Below are positions 32,829-44,216 of a stretch of DNA of 64,000 nucleotides, in pieces. The stretch covers positions 4,960,001 through 5,024,000 of the forward strand of contig NC_048536.1 of assembly GCF_902806685.2 (NCBI RefSeq). Reading direction: 5' to 3'. The notes under the pieces were generated by a model. The model was not told the origin of the DNA. It saw only the letters and a list, made by a program, of their open reading frames with translations, and ran no database searches. Made by a program: the position numbers and the translations under genes. How positions within the stretch are numbered: the first letter of the stretch is position 1; every line of letters begins with the position of its first letter. This DNA comes from Maniola hyperantus. Taxonomy: Eukaryota > Arthropoda > Insecta > Lepidoptera > Nymphalidae.

Positions 32829-33236
32829 TATGTATTTCCAATTATAACATTTTTGCTGACTTATTATAAAACTGAAAAATAAATCCTAAAATATGAAAAC
32901 TACGGGAACGTTGTCGTATAGACGAAAAATCGGAAGTTAAGGAGATAGGTAGGTACCTATACAAACTACAAAGTTACAGCAGTTTTGTTGATTTTCGTGA
33001 TTATCTTGAAAATAAGCACTTCCACACATCCAATTTTTCCTGTTGATGAATACCTTGCACCTAGTCTAAACTCTTGTTAGTAGAATGTTTTATGTTAGAA
33101 AGTTGTTAGAGATTAGGGAACTTTTGAAATAAATTGATCCGTCTATAAATGCAAAATATAATGCAGAATGAATGATATAAGCTCAGCTGATTTGTGAATA
33201 AATAAATAAAATGTACAATATTCATTTATCTTTTAT
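32829..33236. other. unique AT-rich sequence
   Basis: Nothing recognised. Confidence 0.35.
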
Positions 33237-33239
33237 CTA

Positions 33240-33445
33240 AATATATAAAAGGAAAAGGTGACTGACTGATCTATCAACGCACAGCTCAAACTACTGAGCG
33301 GATCGGGCTGGGCATGTAAGTAGATAGCTATTATGACGTAGGCAGCCGCTAAGAAAGGATTTTTGAAAATTCAACCCCTAAGGGGGTGAAATAGGGGTTT
33401 GAAATTTGTGTAGTCCACGCGGACGAAGTCGCGAGCATAAGCTAG
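33240..33445 (+). repeat. family C repeat, full length
   Basis: 'atatataaaaggaaaaggtg' to 'tcgcgagcataagctagt', close to the consensus of all copies. Confidence 0.9.
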
Positions 33446-33515
33446 TATTATATAATCGTAAACAGTATTCATTTGTTGAATATACTAAGTAGATTCATTT
33501 ATGTTATGTATAAAT

Positions 33516-34290
33516 ACGGAATATGTGCCGCTGTGCTTGACGGCGACGTGACAGAGTGCCGATTAGCCATCCGCTGCCTGTCGCCGTGCCAGTGTGGTGG
33601 TTGCATACCTACAGAAATTATTATACTTAGGTACGTAGCCATAATAGGTAGAGCTATGTAAATATTCGCCGTAGCAATGTACCTATTGGTTGCATGCATA
33701 ACCATTAGGCACATCCACAATATTGTAGCTAAACCATATACAATCAGATAGGCGTAGGCAGATCTGACATTAACTCAGTGGATTTACAATAGTATAAAAG
33801 TGATATAAACACGCAATGCGAGCGCGTGCCACTGTGCTTGACGGCGACGTGACAGAGTGCCGATTAGCCATTCGCTGCCTGTCGCCGTGCCAATGTACCT
33901 ATTGGTTGCATGCTAACCATCATAGCCATAATATAACTAAATCATAAATGCAGAATATTCGGCAGAATAGACACTAGCTTAGTGAATGTATGATGATAAT
34001 AATATATTAGGTACTTACTTATCAGAGTGCCGATTAGCCATCCGCTGCCTGTTGCCATGCCAATGTCCCTTTGCTTGCATGCATAACCATTATAGCTAGC
34101 TATAATATAAATAACCATAAATGCCGAATATTTGGCAGAATAGACACTAGCTCAGTGGATAGGTATAGGTAGTATAATGTACACGCGATAGGAGCACAAA
34201 ATGCGGGTGCGTGCCGCTTTGCGTGACGGTGACGTGACAGAGTGCCGATTAGCCATGAGCTGCCTATCGCCTACATACATTTCGGCGATT
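33516..34290. repeat. degenerate tandem repeat, four units of about 170-300 bp
   Basis: The block CAGAGTGCCGATTAGCCAT recurs at 33552, 33853, 34023 and 34238. It is followed in each unit by (T/C)CGCTGCCT-like sequence, and in three of four preceded by TTGACGGCGACGTGA or GTGACGGTGACGTGA. Units 2 and 3 also share GGCAGAATAGACACTAGCT, and units 1-3 share GGTTGCATGC/CTTGCATGC and AACCAT. No coding capacity. A more diverged fifth relative lies at 39881-39935. Confidence 0.8.
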
Positions 34291-34307
34291 CAGTTTTATA
34301 AATATAG

Positions 34308-34534
34308 ACTAGTTGATTTCCGCAACTTCGTCCGAGTGGATTCAAGTTTTTGAAATCCTGTAGAAATCTTCAATTTTCTGGGATAAATAGTAAGTAGCCT
34401 ATGTCACTCTCCAGGTCCTTAACTATCTATTATATCCATGCAAAAAATCACGCCCCGCCGATCTTTTGCTCCGTTGCGGCGTGATTGAAGGACAAACCAA
34501 CAGACAAACACACTTTCTATTTATAATATTATGG
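34308..34534 (+). repeat. family A repeat
   Basis: 'actagttgatttccgcaact' to 'ctatttataatattatgga'. Middle of the 'aaaaaatcacgccccgccga' type with 'gcgtgattgaaggacaaacc'. Confidence 0.8.
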
Positions 34535-35345
34535 AGAGTGATGTAAGCCGAAATGCCGACACACTGCGATGATTATATTTTCAGGATACCTCGATAAAAA
34601 TATGGCGGCCTCAAATCAGCTGTCTTGGTTGGCGATCATTTTAATTTAAATGCGTCGGATAAAAGATCTGTGGCTCGATTAATAGTAAAATGACAGTACA
34701 GTACAGTAAGTACAGTGTGACGATCGCAATCAGCCCCGACTGGTCGACACTCGCTCACTAATGAGGAAGTTTCAGGGACAGCTTCAATAAAACTTTCATA
34801 GATGTCTCTTGAATATTTCGCGTAGGTCGCCACGAAAGAGGAAAAATAATACCTATATCTATATGATCTATGCTTTAATGTTTAAGTCGTGTCAATCAAT
34901 GACATAGATGAAGAGTAAGATTGCACTGCAATTTTCCTTACGTTTCTTCTCCACAAAATCTGTGAACTAAGTATAATAGAAGTAATCAATTAATTTCGCA
35001 TCCGATTTAAATTTAAATGATATAGATATAGGTATTATTTTTCGTCTTTAGTGGTGGTAATATATTCAGCGCCATCTATGAAAATTTTCTCGAACGTTGC
35101 CTGGAAACCTCCTATACATATAGTTAACTACAATGCATTGTTGCAACAAGAATACGATAAATTCAGCCAATCACAATAATTGCGATTGTAATAATTGATG
35201 CAGGTGTTTTTGAATTGATCTACTGAGTTACTACCAAGTCATGCCAAAATATGTTTTATTAAAAAAAAACTATATCGCATCATCTACGTCCGGCCTCTGG
35301 CAGGTTAGGGCGCCGCATCTGTTGGGACAGCACTTGAGGGCTCAG
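34535..35345. other. unique sequence
   Basis: No gene or repeat recognised. Short direct repeat 'acagtacagtac' at about 34695. Confidence 0.35.
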
Positions 35346-35347
35346 TA

Positions 35348-35653
35348 CCCGTAGTATAAGATTTTACGTCTCACCAAACGTTGCTAGAATTCGAGAGTCG
35401 AAATTCTTCCGCGTTAGGTATAGTAAACTGGATCTTAAACTCCTTGTTCAAGGAAGGAAGCTCAAGTTTGTCTACACAACTACAGCCAGCGCTCCAAGCG
35501 GAAACATTGCGAAATAAAAATCAGTAGCATTGAATTTTTGACTTCAATTCAAGGCGATTTAGGTCCATTTTACTTTGATGTTATTGTGTTTCGACTTCGT
35601 TCGTTCGTTCTAGTAGGTAACGTTTGGTGTGACGTAAAATCTTATACTACGGG
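35348..35653. mobile_element. M6 MITE, TA-flanked, TIR CCCGTAGTATAAGATTTTAC
   Basis: Both ends read CCCGTAGTATAAGATTTTAC inward, then GTC(T/A)CACCAAACGTT, about 35 bp with a single mismatch. Flanked by TA at 35346-35347 and 35654-35655. 306 bp, non-coding. High arm identity suggests a recent insertion relative to other MITEs here. Confidence 0.9.
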
Positions 35654-35749
35654 TACAGACCCATGCACCTCGCGGGAACGCCGGACGCCTGGCTTCACTG
35701 GAATTGGAAAACATAAATTGAATTAATGCTTTACCTATACATATAATGT

Positions 35750-35975
35750 ACTAGCTGATGCCCGCGACTTCGTCCGCGTGGATTTACGTTTTTCAAAATC
35801 CCGCAAGAACTCTTTGATTTTACGGGATAAAAAGTAGCCATGTGTTAATCCAGGTTAGGTATAATCTATCTTCATTCTAAATTTCAGCCAAATCCATCCA
35901 GTAGTTTTTGCGTGAAGGAGTAACAAACATACACACACACACATACAAACTTTCGCCTTTATAATATTAGTCGGG
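35750..35975 (+). repeat. family A repeat, third tail type
   Basis: Common head 'actagctgatgcccgcgact', but the middle reads 'ccatccagtagtttttgcgt' and 'gaaggagtaacaaacataca', with an AC microsatellite, and ends 'ctttcgcctttataatatta'. The middle is of the kind found in RTE-tail-derived repeats. Confidence 0.85.
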
Positions 35976-35993
35976 ATATAATACTTAGTCGGG

Positions 35994-36189
35994 ACTAGCT
36001 TAATCTCCGCAGCTTCGTCCGCGTGGATTACACCAAACCCCTATTTTACCCCCTTAACAGTTGATTTTCAAAAATTATTTCTTAGCATAACATCATACTT
36101 TAATCTGCATGCAAAATTTCAGCCCAATCCGTCTAGCAGTTTGAGCTGTGCGTACTTAATGCGTTGATAGATCAGTCAGTCAGTCAGTC
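35994..36189 (-). repeat. family C repeat
   Basis: 'actagcttaatctccgcagc' to the CAGT tract. Almost touches the preceding family A copy. Confidence 0.8.
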
Positions 36190-36231
36190 GCGGTGGGATA
36201 GTAGGTAGATATCCGGCGGGATCGGCGGGAT

Positions 36232-36573
36232 TTATTTAATTTTATTCAGATACAAGTTAGCCCTTGACAGCAATCTCACCTGGTGGTAAGTCACGATGCA
36301 GTCTAAGACGAAAGCGGGCTAACCTGGAAGGGGTATAGCAGTTTTTTAATAAACCCATGCCCTTTGGTTTTTACACGGCATCGTACCGGAACGCTAAATC
36401 GCCTGGCGGCATGGCTTTGCCAGTAGGGTGGTAACTAGCCACGGCCGAAGCCTCCCACCAGACCAGACCAGCAATTTAGAAATTATAAAATTCCAAATCC
36501 CTGCCTGGAATCGAAGCTGGGACCTCCCAATAATAAGACCACAGCGCTTACCTCTGCGCCAGGGAGGTCGTCA
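36232..36573 (-). mobile_element. SINE3 copy with tRNA-like head
   Basis: On the minus strand the head reads 'cctccctggcgcagaggtaa' (A-box) and, about 45 bp on, the B-box-like 'cagcttcgattcc'. The long body ('gggaggcttcggccgtggct', 'cggtacgatgccgtgt') and the A/T-rich 3' end follow. Complete relative to the copies at 9820 and 44390. Confidence 0.8.
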
Positions 36574-36587
36574 AAGACCACACCCTG

Positions 36588-36970
36588 TAGTGTTACGAAA
36601 TCTCTCAGTAGGGTCCACACACATTGAGCCGCCGCACGTGGTGGGACCACACATTTGCGTCGAGTTACACGGAACCGTGGGTCCGCACTCCGCAGGCCGC
36701 CTCGCGTGTCTGTGACCGCAGAGACACCTATAGTGTGACGAAATCCCTCAGAGTCATAGGGTCCACACACATGGAGCCGCCGCACGTGGTGGAACGGCAC
36801 ATGAGCGTCGAGTTCCACGGAACCGTGGGTCCGCAGGCTACCTCGCGTTACTGTGACTACAGAGACTCACCTAGTGTGACGAAATCACCCGAGAGGGTCC
36901 ACACACTCGGCGCCGCCGCACGTGAGTGGACAGCATATTTGCGGCGAGGTACACGAATCGGGTCCGCATG
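36588..36970. repeat. GC-rich tandem repeat, three units of about 142 bp
   Basis: Units begin at 36588, 36731 and 36872 with TAGTGT(T/G)ACGAAATC. Each carries GGGTCCACACAC, GCCGCCGCACGTG and (in units 1-2) GTCGAGTT-CACGGAACCGTG and GGTCCGCA. The third unit is truncated at about 96 bp. The E-box palindrome CACGTG is kept in all three (36635, 36783, 36919). GC content is far above the flanks. Open frames on both strands (95-115 codons) follow from GC-richness and repetition. Confidence 0.85.
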
Positions 36971-37140
36971 ACAGCAAGCATCCCCCACCCTGACCCAGAA
37001 TTCTTAGCGGGCACGAACCTAGCTGACATACCGAGTATGCCACGGATAATACTGAAATTAATAATTATTAATTATATTAGTGGATGAAATTATGTGCAAT
37101 TATAATTTTGCAGAAGTTCATCATGAAGTTTAAACGAAAA
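36971..37140. other. short unassigned stretch
   Basis: No gene or repeat recognised. Confidence 0.3.
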
Positions 37141-37498
37141 AAAAAAACGGCCAAGTGCGAGTTAGGCTCGCGCAACGAGAGTTCCGTACTTACCACAATC
37201 GTATTTTTTTGACATTTTGCACCATAATTCAAAAACTTTGATGCATAAAAATAAATAAAAATCTGTATTAGAATGCACAGGTGAAGACCTTTCACCTGTG
37301 CATACCCCACTTGATATTTACTCGGGAAATTGAAAATACTAATTATTAATTCATGACCACAATTTAATTTTTTTGTGTGATGTAACCACAAATTCACCGT
37401 TTTCAGATTTTTCCCCAAATGTCAGCTATAAGAACTACCTACCTGCCAAATTTCATGATTCTAGGTCAACGGGAAGTACCCTGTAGGTTTCTTGACAG

Positions 37499-37553
<55 letters not shown>

Positions 37554-37604
37554 ACAAAGTGATCCTATAAGGGTTCCGTTATTCCTTTCGAGGTACGGAA
37601 CCCC
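37141..37604 (-). mobile_element. family D repeat with expanded GACA tract
   Basis: 'aaacggccaagtgcgagtta' to 'ttcgaggtacggaacccc'. The (GACA)n microsatellite at 37494-37556 has about 15 units, versus 3-5 in other copies. Confidence 0.88.
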
Positions 37605-37640
37605 AAAAACACAAGACTGCGCCGAAAAACCCATTCCTAG

Positions 37641-37733
37641 CGGTGATAGCTTAGTGGTTAAGACGTCGGCCTTCTATTCGGGAGATCAGGGGTTCAATCC
37701 CGGGCACGCACCTCTAACTTTTCGGAGTTATGT
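37641..37733 (+). mobile_element. SINE1 head, 3' truncated
   Basis: 'cggtgatagcttagtggtta' (A-box), GGTTCAATCCC (B-box), and the end 'cttttcggagttatgt'. Body lost. Confidence 0.85.
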
Positions 37734-37847
37734 AAGATATTACTCACAATCTGGAGGAGCTGGAAATGTCAATTAGAGAGACGTTTTCTTCTAGTGTCGA
37801 CTTCATATTTTTATTCCTATACAATAATTATTTTTGGTATGTAAATC

Positions 37848-37921
37848 TAAATATATAAAAGGAAAAGCTGAGTGACTGACTGAATGACTGACTCAACGCA
37901 CAGCTCAAACTACTGGACGGT
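37848..37921 (+). repeat. family C fragment
   Basis: 'aatatataaaaggaaaagct' to 'cgcacagctcaaactactgg', cut after 75 bp. Confidence 0.8.
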
Positions 37922-38063
37922 AGTAATTAATAAAATTGAAAGTATAACAAACAAATAGTTATATATAGATAAAAAAGCATTAGACTAATAATATAGTTGG
38001 TAGGTATTTCATTTTTAATACTATGTAAAAATTTGAAGGTCCAAAAATATCTATACCTACCTA

Positions 38064-38268
38064 TGTATAAAAGGAAAAGCTGACTGACTGATCTATCAAC
38101 GCACAGCTTAACTGGACGGATCGGGCTGAAATTTGGCATGCATATAGCTATATTATGACGGAGGTATCCGCTAAGAAAGGATTTTTGAAAATTCAACCCC
38201 TAAGGGGGTGAAATAGGGGTTTGAAATTTTTGTAGTCCACGCGGATGAAGTCGCAAGCATAAGCTAGT
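38064..38268 (+). repeat. family C repeat, full length
   Basis: 'tgtataaaaggaaaagctga' to 'agtcgcaagcataagctagt'. Confidence 0.88.
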
Positions 38269-38311
38269 AATTACAGAAAAATCTCTAACTTTCGTAGCGC
38301 AAACTTTTTGT

Positions 38312-38500
38312 TAGAGCCTCAAAAGGTAGGTATAGGAGCGGGCTGAAATCCGAAATCCGAAAATCGGGGGCTCAAACCCCACCCGTCGCTCTATTGTCAT
38401 ACCTACTCCTAGCACAAGCTGTAGGTATATACCTACGCTTAGTTGGAGGTAAAGGAAAATATTTATTATTATAAACATGGGTAATATTTTTTTTGAAAAA
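38312..38500 (+). mobile_element. SINE2 copy, decayed
   Basis: 'agagcctcaaaaggtaggta' start with a damaged A-box, B-box GGCTCAAACCC, body 'acctactcctagcacaagct', end 'acatgggtaatatttttt'. Confidence 0.7.
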
Positions 38501-39537
38501 AAAATGAAAACTTTATAAAATAATAATTTAATAATAGAATTATTTTCGTTTTTGTAGCATAAACCTTTCTTGTGACTTTCCACCAGGGATAATCGCAGTC
38601 ATTGTCTAACTGAGACTTACCTAACACCATCACTGCAAGAGCTGGTCGGAACATAGTAGGATCAATTAACAAACTTTTTATGGTAAACTTAATTAAATCA
38701 ATAATTAATTAATTATTCTACAGCGATACTAAGTAAGACACGTTCGTAACACAGTTAATGTGTGATACAAGTGATTGTGCTGCTCCAAGTTGACTTTTAT
38801 ATTCGTTTTACAAATTACAATACAAAGACAAAATGTATTGACGTTTTTAAAAGCAACGACACATACTTAGGTACATAGCGAACTACGTGGACCAATCGGC
38901 TTGGTCCACGAGTGTGTTGCGCGTTTCGTTTTACGCCGCAACAATTACTTATTTATTACATCGATCGCATATGTTTTTAATATTATCTTAAAGAATTACG
39001 AGAAAATTTATTTATCTATTTGTTTGGTCTTCTGATATTCAGTCTTTAGACACAGAGAGCTATCAGATTAGAGTAAGCAATGCCTCGCAAAATTATCTTA
39101 AAACGGACTTATAAACAAGGATTATAAATATATCGTATAATAAACATGTATTTCATAATTTTCTAGTAACATAGTACTTAAGATTTTATAGTATAGTGTA
39201 TGACGAACTAATGGTGTGCTTTGGCTTGGTGTATTAGAAGTGAATAATTAGGTACTTATAAGACAACCTGAGATTAAATAAAGTCGGGAACGGGAAGACT
39301 ACAGAACAAAGATACCTATTAGCCATTAGGGATGGCCGTCTCTGCATAGGAAGCTGGTTTGTGGTCTTACCGGTCTAAGTGGCCGCTCATTCAGATGACT
39401 GTATGTTCAGCTAAATAACTGACATCAGTAATAAGAGGATAAAACTGAAAGATGAATATTAGGTAAATAGATATACCTTCAGATCTAGGTACTTATAATT
39501 CCTAATCCGCTGAGGAAAACAGTAAGTAAAGCAAATA
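38501..39537. other. AT-rich unique sequence
   Basis: Nothing recognised. Confidence 0.35.
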
Positions 39538-39724
39538 CAGTACGCGGCAGAAAACAATGTACATCGACCTTTAGAAGGAGATAGCGGGTTTGTACTTTGT
39601 AGTGCATTGTCCTTGTCGTTGAGACCGACAAAATGTCACATAGGTATGAGTGACAGAGACAACGTTCTACAAAGCCAAAATGTCATTCTAAAGGCCGATG
39701 TACATTATTTTCTGCCGCGTACTG
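39538..39724. mobile_element. M2 MITE, complete, TA-flanked
   Basis: Termini CAGTACGCGGCAGAAAACAA and CAGTACGCGGCAGAAAATAA (reverse complement), continuing TGTACATCG(A/G)CCTTTAG, about 38 bp with two mismatches. TA at 39536-39537 and 39725-39726. A second internal inverted pair flanks 'gagaccgacaaaatgtcaca'. 187 bp. Confidence 0.92.
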
Positions 39725-39880
39725 TAAAATCATCTTGTAAACTTTCCAACCCTTTTCCTTTACTAATATAAATCTTCTAGTTCACCTGAAATTTTGCTTA
39801 TAACCCCTTAAGGTGGTATAAATAAGTGTTAATTTTGCGTGGAGTGCAATCAATCATTGTTTACAATGTCGCTGCGGTGG

Positions 39881-39935
39881 TCGGAGCCTGTGCCTGACAG
39901 GTAGAGTGGCGGTTAGTCGATCGCTGCCTACGATC
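39881..39935. repeat. diverged relative of the 33.5-kb tandem unit
   Basis: 'gcctgtgcctgacag' then 'agagtggcggttagtcgatc' and 'gctgcct' align with TGTGCTTGAC, CAGAGTGCCGATTAGCCAT and CGCTGCCT in the same order. Confidence 0.5.
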
Positions 39936-41170
39936 AACATAGGTCTGTTATGTATAGATACTTATTAGATAGGGTTAACTACAGGTAAGATGATATACCT
40001 ACAGGGTGTAACCAGAACGCTAGCAAAAACTTTGCGATATTGTTATACTACCTAAACACAATCCAATACCAATTACAAACCCGCAATGTATAGCTTGTAA
40101 AACTCGGGCCAATGCACGACGCGGCAATGACTCCGAGTGGCCTACTTACGCAACGTTCGTTAACATCTAGGTCAACGAAACGTTTTTTTGTGGTATCGTG
40201 TACCTATAGCCTACAACACTCTGAGATAAAATAGATACCTATTAATTCTATGAGTGAAAAGAAATTCAGAATCGAATTATTAGTTCTAGACCTAGCTAGT
40301 TAATAATCCTATGTCCACCTCCAGAATTGATTATATACCATATCTCTGTACAAATAAGGTAGGTATATCTACTTTCTGTACAATCAACAAAAATCCTTAG
40401 TCAAAATCAGTCTACCTCCAAACCAGCTAATAAAATATCTGCGGTAAAAAACTATTACTTAGTCACCTGCGCCAAATATCAAGTAACGAAACAACAACCG
40501 ATCAAACTTCATACGAATATTCCAGTTTTATAATACTTATTATGAAACCCCAAATATTCAATCTGCAAACATAGTGAGCAAGGAAAATATAAGACGCGTT
40601 ACCCATCGTACACAGATCCGTATCCTTAACTACACACTTCAGTTAGCTGCGTCTCACTCTCGCTAAGAAAATGAAGCGGACCAATGGGGGGGGTGGGGTG
40701 ACACGCATTTCCGGGCCCCGCTCCAATCAGCTGCTAGAACAAAGGAATCGGATAGCTACTTACCTACAAGTAGCTACGAAGGGCCGAGGAAAACAGTGTT
40801 TCACACACGTGCATCGTACACACACTTGGGGTTTTTTACCTGAAGTTTTTACGAGTGTTTGCGTGTCTATCGCCTGGCGAGTTTACGCAAGCCGAAGCCT
40901 GAAGCGTATGGGTGGAATGATATCGTACCTATATTGGCTTTAGAATCATTCGCATAGCTTTTTACGTGAATTAATTATGGTGACGGCTATAATATTATTT
41001 TGCTGTAAGTATTTATATTACTGTACCTATACTTAGAGTTATTTCATATAGGTACTTAGTACTTAATATTGTCGTTAAAATATAGTTAAAAACATACACA
41101 CTCTTATAGAAAGCAATATTTTTCTTCTTTCTTTGGTTAATGAATAAGCAATATCAAGCCCAAAAAAAGC
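39936..41170. other. unique sequence with a GC-rich block
   Basis: 40640-40930 is GC-richer, with a G-run ('ggggggggtggggtgac'), a CAGCTG E-box and 'cacacgtgc'. Promoter-like composition, but no TATA/Inr/DPE set or coding exon could be supported. The 90-codon frame at 40671-40943 has no recognised motif. Confidence 0.3.
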
Positions 41171-41462
41171 TGTGGTAGCCTAGTGGTTAGGACTTCCGCC
41201 TTCCAATCGGAGGTCGGTGGTTCGATCCCGGGCACGCACCTCTAACTTTTCGGAGTTATGTGCGTTTTTAAGTAATTAAAATATCACTTGCTTTAACGGT
41301 GAAGGAAAACCTGCATGCCTGAGAGTTCTCCATAATGTTGTCAAAGGTGTGTGAAGTCTGCCAATCCGCACTTGGCCAGCGTGGTAGACTATGGCCAAAA
41401 CCCTTCTCACTCTGAGAGGAGACCTGTGCTCTGTAGTGAGCCGGTGATGGGTTGATCATGAC
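41171..41462 (+). mobile_element. SINE1 copy, full length with small internal deletion
   Basis: 'ctgtggtagcctagtggtta', B-box GGTTCGATCCC, 'ggtgaaggaaaacctgcatg' (lacking the usual 'atcgtgagga'), end 'gggttgatcatgact'. Confidence 0.9.
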
Positions 41463-41778
41463 TTAATATTTTCACTAGATAAGTATTAAGTACTATTTAT
41501 TCATAGGTATACCTAATTGGTACCTTCTTACAATTAGCTACAGAACACTAAATACCGTAGGTAAATAATAGATCATCGAATAAGGTGTCACAGAGTATCT
41601 ACCTACCAAGTATGAAACATTGATAATGTAGAGCACAGAAAAAGTTTACGAAGTAAGTACCTTAGGTACCTAAATATTATCGCATGGCGGTTCTCCTGGT
41701 GCTGCAAATGTTCATGGGCGGCTGTAAGCACTTAACATCAGGTGACCCGCTTGCTCGTTTGCTCGCTATTTTTATTAA
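41463..41778. other. unique AT-rich sequence
   Basis: 'ctgtaagcacttaacatcag' and 'gtgacccgcttgctcg' just before the family D copy look like the edge of another repeat, unresolved. Confidence 0.3.
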
Positions 41779-42193
41779 AAAAACCGGCCAAGTGCGAGTC
41801 AGGCTCGCGCAATGAGGGTTCGGTACTACAGTCGTATTTTTTCGACACGATAATTCAAAAACTATGATGCATAAAAATAAAGAAAAATCTGTTTTAGAAT
41901 GTACAGGTGAAGACCTTTCATATGATACCCCACTTGATATAGTCACTCACTTCGAAAGTTGAAAATACTAATTATTAGTTCATGACCACAATTTAATTTT
42001 TTTTGTGTGATCTAACCCTAAATTCACGGTTTTCAGATTTTTCCCCAAATGTCAGCTATAAGATCTACCTACCTGCCAAATTTCATGATTCTAGGTTAAC
42101 GGGAAGTACCCTTTAGGTTTCTTGACAGACAGACAGACAGACAACAAAGTGATCCTATAAGGGTTCCGTTTTTCCTTTTGAGGTACGGAACCC
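41779..42193 (-). mobile_element. family D repeat, full length
   Basis: 'aaaccggccaagtgcgagtc' to 'ttttgaggtacggaaccc'. Good reference copy of the family, 415 bp. Confidence 0.92.
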
Positions 42194-42622
42194 GAAAAAA
42201 ATAGTACTTACATAATTATCAATGGTAGAGTCCTGCTACACTTCTACCTACATCCCCATAACATTTTATCCATGGTCCTAGAAATTTCGTTTCCTTATCT
42301 GAATCCTATCCAAAATCGAACCCGATACCGATCGATGTGTGCTTCCAACCCGTTGCCTTTAGAGTTAGAGATCCCGTCATTCATCCTCTCGTCTCCTTAA
42401 ATAGGCCAGATTTTGAAAATAAACCAGTTAAACTTAAGTAAGTAGTGTTAAAGTCACGTTACAATCAATTTATCTTATTAAAAAGTATTAAAGTGTCATC
42501 CATGGCGAAACTTATTTTTTTTACTCAACTCACAATCCTCGCGTTGTTAAAAGTACATTTTTCTTTCGCAGTCCTCATGTGACGTACTTACCGTACCCAA
42601 GGACCCTCCCGCGTTCGTTGTA

Positions 42623-42630
42623 ATGCAAAT
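42623..42630 (+). promoter_or_regulatory. POU octamer ATGCAAAT
   Basis: Exact match to the octamer bound by POU-domain factors, in a repeat-free block. One 8-mer is weak evidence on its own. Confidence 0.2.
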
Positions 42631-43690
42631 AGTGTCTTATAAGTCGGTAACACAGTTGTAAATGTAATAATTTAATAGCAGCAAGCCCGTAAGACTACAA
42701 TTTGACTATCGCGAATTTCCTGCTTCTCCGCGGCCACGAAATGTTTGATGACGCGACTTTGTGTTTAACAAAAAAGTTTTCTATCAGTTGAGTTTTAAGG
42801 TTTATTTTTATTTGTCGGGCAATGAGACGGTGAGAAACAAATCTGCGTAAGGTACGGGTGTTGAGTAACTCGTGTTCTTACCCTCTCTCCTTTGTTCGGG
42901 CCGGAAGAACCCGCTAGAATTACATGCTCAAGTCTGATGTGCGCTTATTTTTTACGATGCTATATGGCACTCCTCGTGTAGTTATGCAGTTCAACGACTG
43001 AAGGAATAAGGGGGCGGTTGAGTAGGTAAACAAAACATGTTTGCAGTTTTGATTTAGGGAAAAGCGTGAAAGAGTAGTCCTTTATAAAAATACAAGCTTT
43101 GCGCTTGAATGCCACCGTCGAGGATTCCTTTTTGGGAACGGCTCATAACTTCGTATATAATTAGAGTTAATAGACTGTTAAATATAGTATATTTCTACGG
43201 CTATACTCACGTATCCAGTCGACGTTAGTCCGACTAGTTAATAGACTGTTGTTTAAAGCAAGCAATGTCTAAAATAAACAACAAAGTGGGTGTTAATCAA
43301 AGGCTTCATTTCTTATTGAGAACGTACCAAAGCTCTAATTTAGGGTAGGTGGGTAAAAAAACCAGTAGGTAAGTAGCAAAGTATCTACGCAATATTTTTG
43401 ACTGGTTGAATTCCTATTCCAAAGATTGTCGCTTTTAAACATAGACTTATTATCACTCTTGTTATCACTACTTTTAAAACTTTTTTTGCTATAACTAATG
43501 TTCCTACTTTTAAAAACAGATTTATTTGACCATTTTTCAAACGTCAAATCAGTCGTCAAATGAACTTTATTAGAAATTGGAATATTACCTACAACTTATT
43601 GGACAAATAAAGGCATTTTGAAAGAATTGTTTTCAATAAAAAAATTCTCAATTCAAAATATTTGGTGATTGAAAAGTACTTACCATGATA

Positions 43691-43733
43691 TACCTATCTA
43701 TTTAAATATAAGTAAAATTTAAATAGATAGGTA
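43691..43733. repeat. perfect 17-bp inverted repeat, 9-nt loop
   Basis: TACCTATCTATTTAAAT, loop ATAAGTAAA, ATTTAAATAGATAGGTA. No mismatches in the stem. It could extrude as a cruciform or be the remains of a foldback element. Confidence 0.9.
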
Positions 43734-44216
43734 CCTACCTGTATCATAATAAAATAATCCGGAAACCTGAAGAAAGCTGTAAAAGTCGTTAATATTTTTT
43801 TTCAGTTTTCCGGATTCTTTTTCTATATTCGTACCTACCTATCTAGATAAGGCAAGTTTCCTAGTCGATGACCGTATCCGATTTTGTTCCGTTTTTCGCA
43901 GAGCAGTTACATCTTATTGGCTCCCATGCCCCGTCGCAGCGCGCCACCTCGCATACAGATACCCAGATTAAATTACTCGCCAACTATTTTACACAAAACC
44001 AGAGGCCATAATTAAAGTCCGGAGCGAAAATGGGGAGAATCAAACGTCTTATCTGACCGTGGAGAAATAGCGTTTCCTACATTGAATAGTTCCCAAGTTA
44101 GTGAGTGAGCGGAATAAATAATTATTGTGGCAATCTAAAGTTGGTTAGTTGCGATGCGGGCGCTTCTCCAGATACCTAATGAACGCAGTTAGCTATTGGA
44201 TGTTGATATCTTGATA

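Larger units (their letters stand above)
42194..44216. other. long apparently single-copy stretch
   Basis: No family copies recognised. Contains an exact POU octamer ATGCAAAT (42623-42630), a 17-bp hairpin (43691-43733) and short GC-rich patches (42890, 43930). A candidate for non-coding regulatory sequence. No exon evidence. Confidence 0.35.

Noticed and set aside
36483..36971. Open frames of 95-115 codons on both strands
   Set aside because: Explained by the GC-rich 142-bp tandem repeat and the SINE3 head. The peptides repeat with the DNA units and show no protein-like motif.
37494..37556. CRISPR-like short regular repeats
   Set aside because: A pure GACA microsatellite inside a family D repeat, with no spacers. 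The genome is eukaryotic.
40640..40943. Promoter and first exon at the G-rich block
   Set aside because: Composition is suggestive, but no core-promoter set, splice donor in a credible frame or recognisable peptide was found.
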